From: Kiritimatiellales bacterium
GTDB taxonomy: Bacteria; Verrucomicrobiota; Kiritimatiellia; Kiritimatiellales; Pontiellaceae
Length of the DNA: 8,812 nt
Direction: 5' to 3'
NCBI GenBank assembly: GCA_030630445.1
Contig: DAOVNC010000125.1
Location: forward strand, 1-8,812
The notes beneath the pieces were generated by a model. The model was not told where the DNA came from. It ran no database searches and was given only the letters and a program-made list of their open reading frames with translations. A program made the position numbers and the translations under genes. This document shows, piece after piece, positions 7,722 through 8,812 of this stretch (the first letter of the stretch is position 1; each line of letters opens with the position of its first letter).

Positions 7722-8812
7722 CCTTCACTCGTTGATGGGCTTGGCCCATGTTTGTCTAGTCCAAGGGCAGGTCGATGAAGCTGAAAAACTGATACGGGAA
7801 GTCTTGAAGACCCGGCAACGGACGCTCGGCCCGGAACATCCCGCCACGTTGAGTTCTATGGATTCTCTTGGGAATCTGCTGAAGCGAAGAGGAAAACTTA
7901 AGACATCAGAAAAAATATATCGCGATATACTCGCGACGGAACAATACGTTCTGGGGTTGGATCATCCTGAAACAATGGATTCCATGCATGGGTTGGGATC
8001 CGTTCTTCTTGATAAAGGCGGTTTGAAGGAGGCTGAAACAATTCTCCGCGATGCCCTTGACGCGCGGCAAAGAATACTTGGAACGGAGCATCCCGACACC
8101 TTGCATTCCATGAATAATCTGGGCGTCGTGCTTTTAAGAAGAGGCTCAAAGCAGGAGGCGGAGAAGGTGTTTCGCGACCTCCTGAATCTCAGGCAACGCG
8201 TTAATGGCATGGGTCATCCGGATACCTTGGTCGCTTCATACAATCTCGCGTTGGCGGTTCGGAAGCCAGGGCGTAAGCGGGAATCCGAAAAAATACTGAT
8301 GGATGCGGTAAGAATCAGTCTGGACGAGCTGGCCGCGGTCGATGCCCGCGACTGGGAAGCGCGGCATGACCAAACCCTTCGTAGATTGGATTCCATTGGA
8401 ATGTGGAACGCAGACGAAGAGGTTGAACAAGCCTGCCGCCAACTGCTCGAAATCCGGCGGAGGATTCTGGGGCCGGAACATCCCGACACTTTGAACAGCA
8501 TGCATGGGCTAGCCTGCGCGCTTCGTGTTCTTGAAAAATACGAAGAGGCCGAGCGGGTGAGCCGCGAGGAACTCGAAATCCTTCGGCAAACCGAATGGAA
8601 CGAAGGACTCGCCGTTCGCGCGATGATGGACTTGGCGATTGTGCTCAGGCACTTGGGACAACTTGAAGAAGCCGAAACGATCTGCAGGGAAGCGCTCGGA
8701 ATCCAAGAGCGTATTGCCCCGCCGGATGAGCGTCACAGGATAGACACCATGCATCATTTGGCCTTCATCTTGAGTGATCAGGGCAAGCACACCGAAGCCG
8801 TTAAAATCTGTC
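7624..8812 (+). CDS. TPR (kinesin-light-chain type) repeat protein, 5' truncated, runs off the right edge
   Basis: The frame is open from after a TGA at 7615-7617 to the window end. The first in-frame ATG is 7624, with the next at 7735; neither has a ribosome binding site. Homology begins only at codon 7705 (SEHPDTL), in the middle of a repeat period. From there the protein is a tandem array of 42-residue TPR units of the kinesin-light-chain kind (TPR_10/TPR_12), with recurring GPEHPDTL...GL...G...EAE...RE.L..R.R.LG. Such arrays are protein-interaction scaffolds. In PVC bacteria they occur alone or as tails of Ser/Thr kinases encoded next to ECF sigma factors like the one just upstream. The 27 codons before 7705 are antisense to the HAF fragment and are not TPR sequence. 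The original 5' part is therefore missing, and the gene may be a pseudogene or a new chimera. Confidence 0.75.
   Translation, partial: MPCARACFALGVLISAGFSGVVHKTARSEHPDTLHSLMGLAHVCLVQGQVDEAEKLIREVLKTRQRTLGPEHPATLSSMDSLGNLLKRRGKLKTSEKIYRDILATEQYVLGLDHPETMDSMHGLGSVLLDKGGLKEAETILRDALDARQRILGTEHPDTLHSMNNLGVVLLRRGSKQEAEKVFRDLLNLRQRVNGMGHPDTLVASYNLALAVRKPGRKRESEKILMDAVRISLDELAAVDARDWEARHDQTLRRLDSIGMWNADEEVEQACRQLLEIRRRILGPEHPDTLNSMHGLACALRVLEKYEEAERVSREELEILRQTEWNEGLAVRAMMDLAIVLRHLGQLEEAETICREALGIQERIAPPDERHRIDTMHHLAFILSDQGKHTEAVKIC
7700..7712. other. Recombination junction between HAF fragment and TPR array
   Basis: Left of about 7705 the minus strand codes for HAF sequence (DRAVLW at 7688-7705). 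Right of it the plus strand codes for TPR sequence (SEHPDTL from 7705). The change is abrupt, with no spacer, no recognisable insertion-sequence end and no target-site duplication that I could see. The exact breakpoint is uncertain by several bases. Confidence 0.55.
7705..8812 (+). repeat. Tandem 126-bp TPR-coding repeats (about nine units)
   Basis: Units start at 7705, 7831, 7957, 8083, 8209, 8335, 8473, 8599 and 8725. All but one have an exact 42-codon period. The unit at 8335-8472 is 46 codons and has lost the HPDTL core; the last two also lack it but keep the helical pattern (LAIVLRHLGQLEEAE, LAFILSDQGKHTEA). The best-conserved DNA words are variants of GGAxCATCCCGACAC at 7707, 8094 and 8475. 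The diverged units suggest an old array rather than recent expansion. Confidence 0.8.

Noticed and set aside
7898..8790. Several minus-strand open frames opposite the TPR array (7898-8149, 7962-8210, 8214-8501, 8509-8790)
   Set aside because: Their similarity to one another is only the antisense echo of the 126-bp TPR repeats; the plus-strand frame carries the clear TPR consensus.
7705..8812. Periodic repeats as a CRISPR or other non-coding array
   Set aside because: The 126-bp period is diverged at the DNA level and is explained by 42-residue TPR units; there are no constant repeats with unique spacers.

Overview
The window has the gene content and roughly 57-60% GC feel of a PVC-group bacterium, most likely a Kiritimatiellota/Pontiella-like or related sulfatase-rich anaerobe. 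This is inferred from a secreted formylglycine-type sulfatase, a PF07638/TIGR02999-type ECF sigma factor, kinesin-light-chain TPR arrays and a HAF-repeat remnant. No marker gene confirms the taxonomy.

Left part (1-5126, minus strand): a two-gene envelope operon. creD (3780-5126, 448 aa, inner-membrane CreD family) is followed after one base by a large bacterial alpha-2-macroglobulin (A2M) gene (from 3778 leftwards, leaving the window at base 1). The A2M reading frame is broken at 445-447: one extra base at the end of the bait linker moves the rest of the protein, including the A2M domain, into another frame (1-444). As read, translation ends at 398 with a 1126-residue protein lacking its C-terminal half. 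This is either a real mutation or a one-base sequence error.

Middle (5267-6559, minus strand): a secreted type I (S1) sulfatase with a complete set of active-site motifs, 140 bases upstream of creD. Its leader (about 6571-6660) carries nested inverted repeats ending just before the ribosome binding site.

Right part (6809-8812, mostly plus strand): an ECF sigma factor gene diverges from the sulfatase across 249 bases. It is followed at once by an oppositely oriented, AT-richer 3' fragment of a HAF-repeat protein (7428 to about 7705). That fragment abuts, mid-repeat, a 5'-truncated TPR gene that leaves the right edge. Sigma factors of this family are often encoded beside Ser/Thr kinases with TPR tails, so the arrangement looks like the scar of a rearrangement that removed the front of a kinase-TPR or TPR gene. 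The chimeric TPR frame picks up an ATG and a hydrophobic N-terminus from the antisense strand of the HAF fragment.

I found no RNA genes, CRISPR array, insertion sequence or complete mobile element. The most notable points are the broken A2M gene, the creD-A2M pairing, and the HAF/TPR junction.
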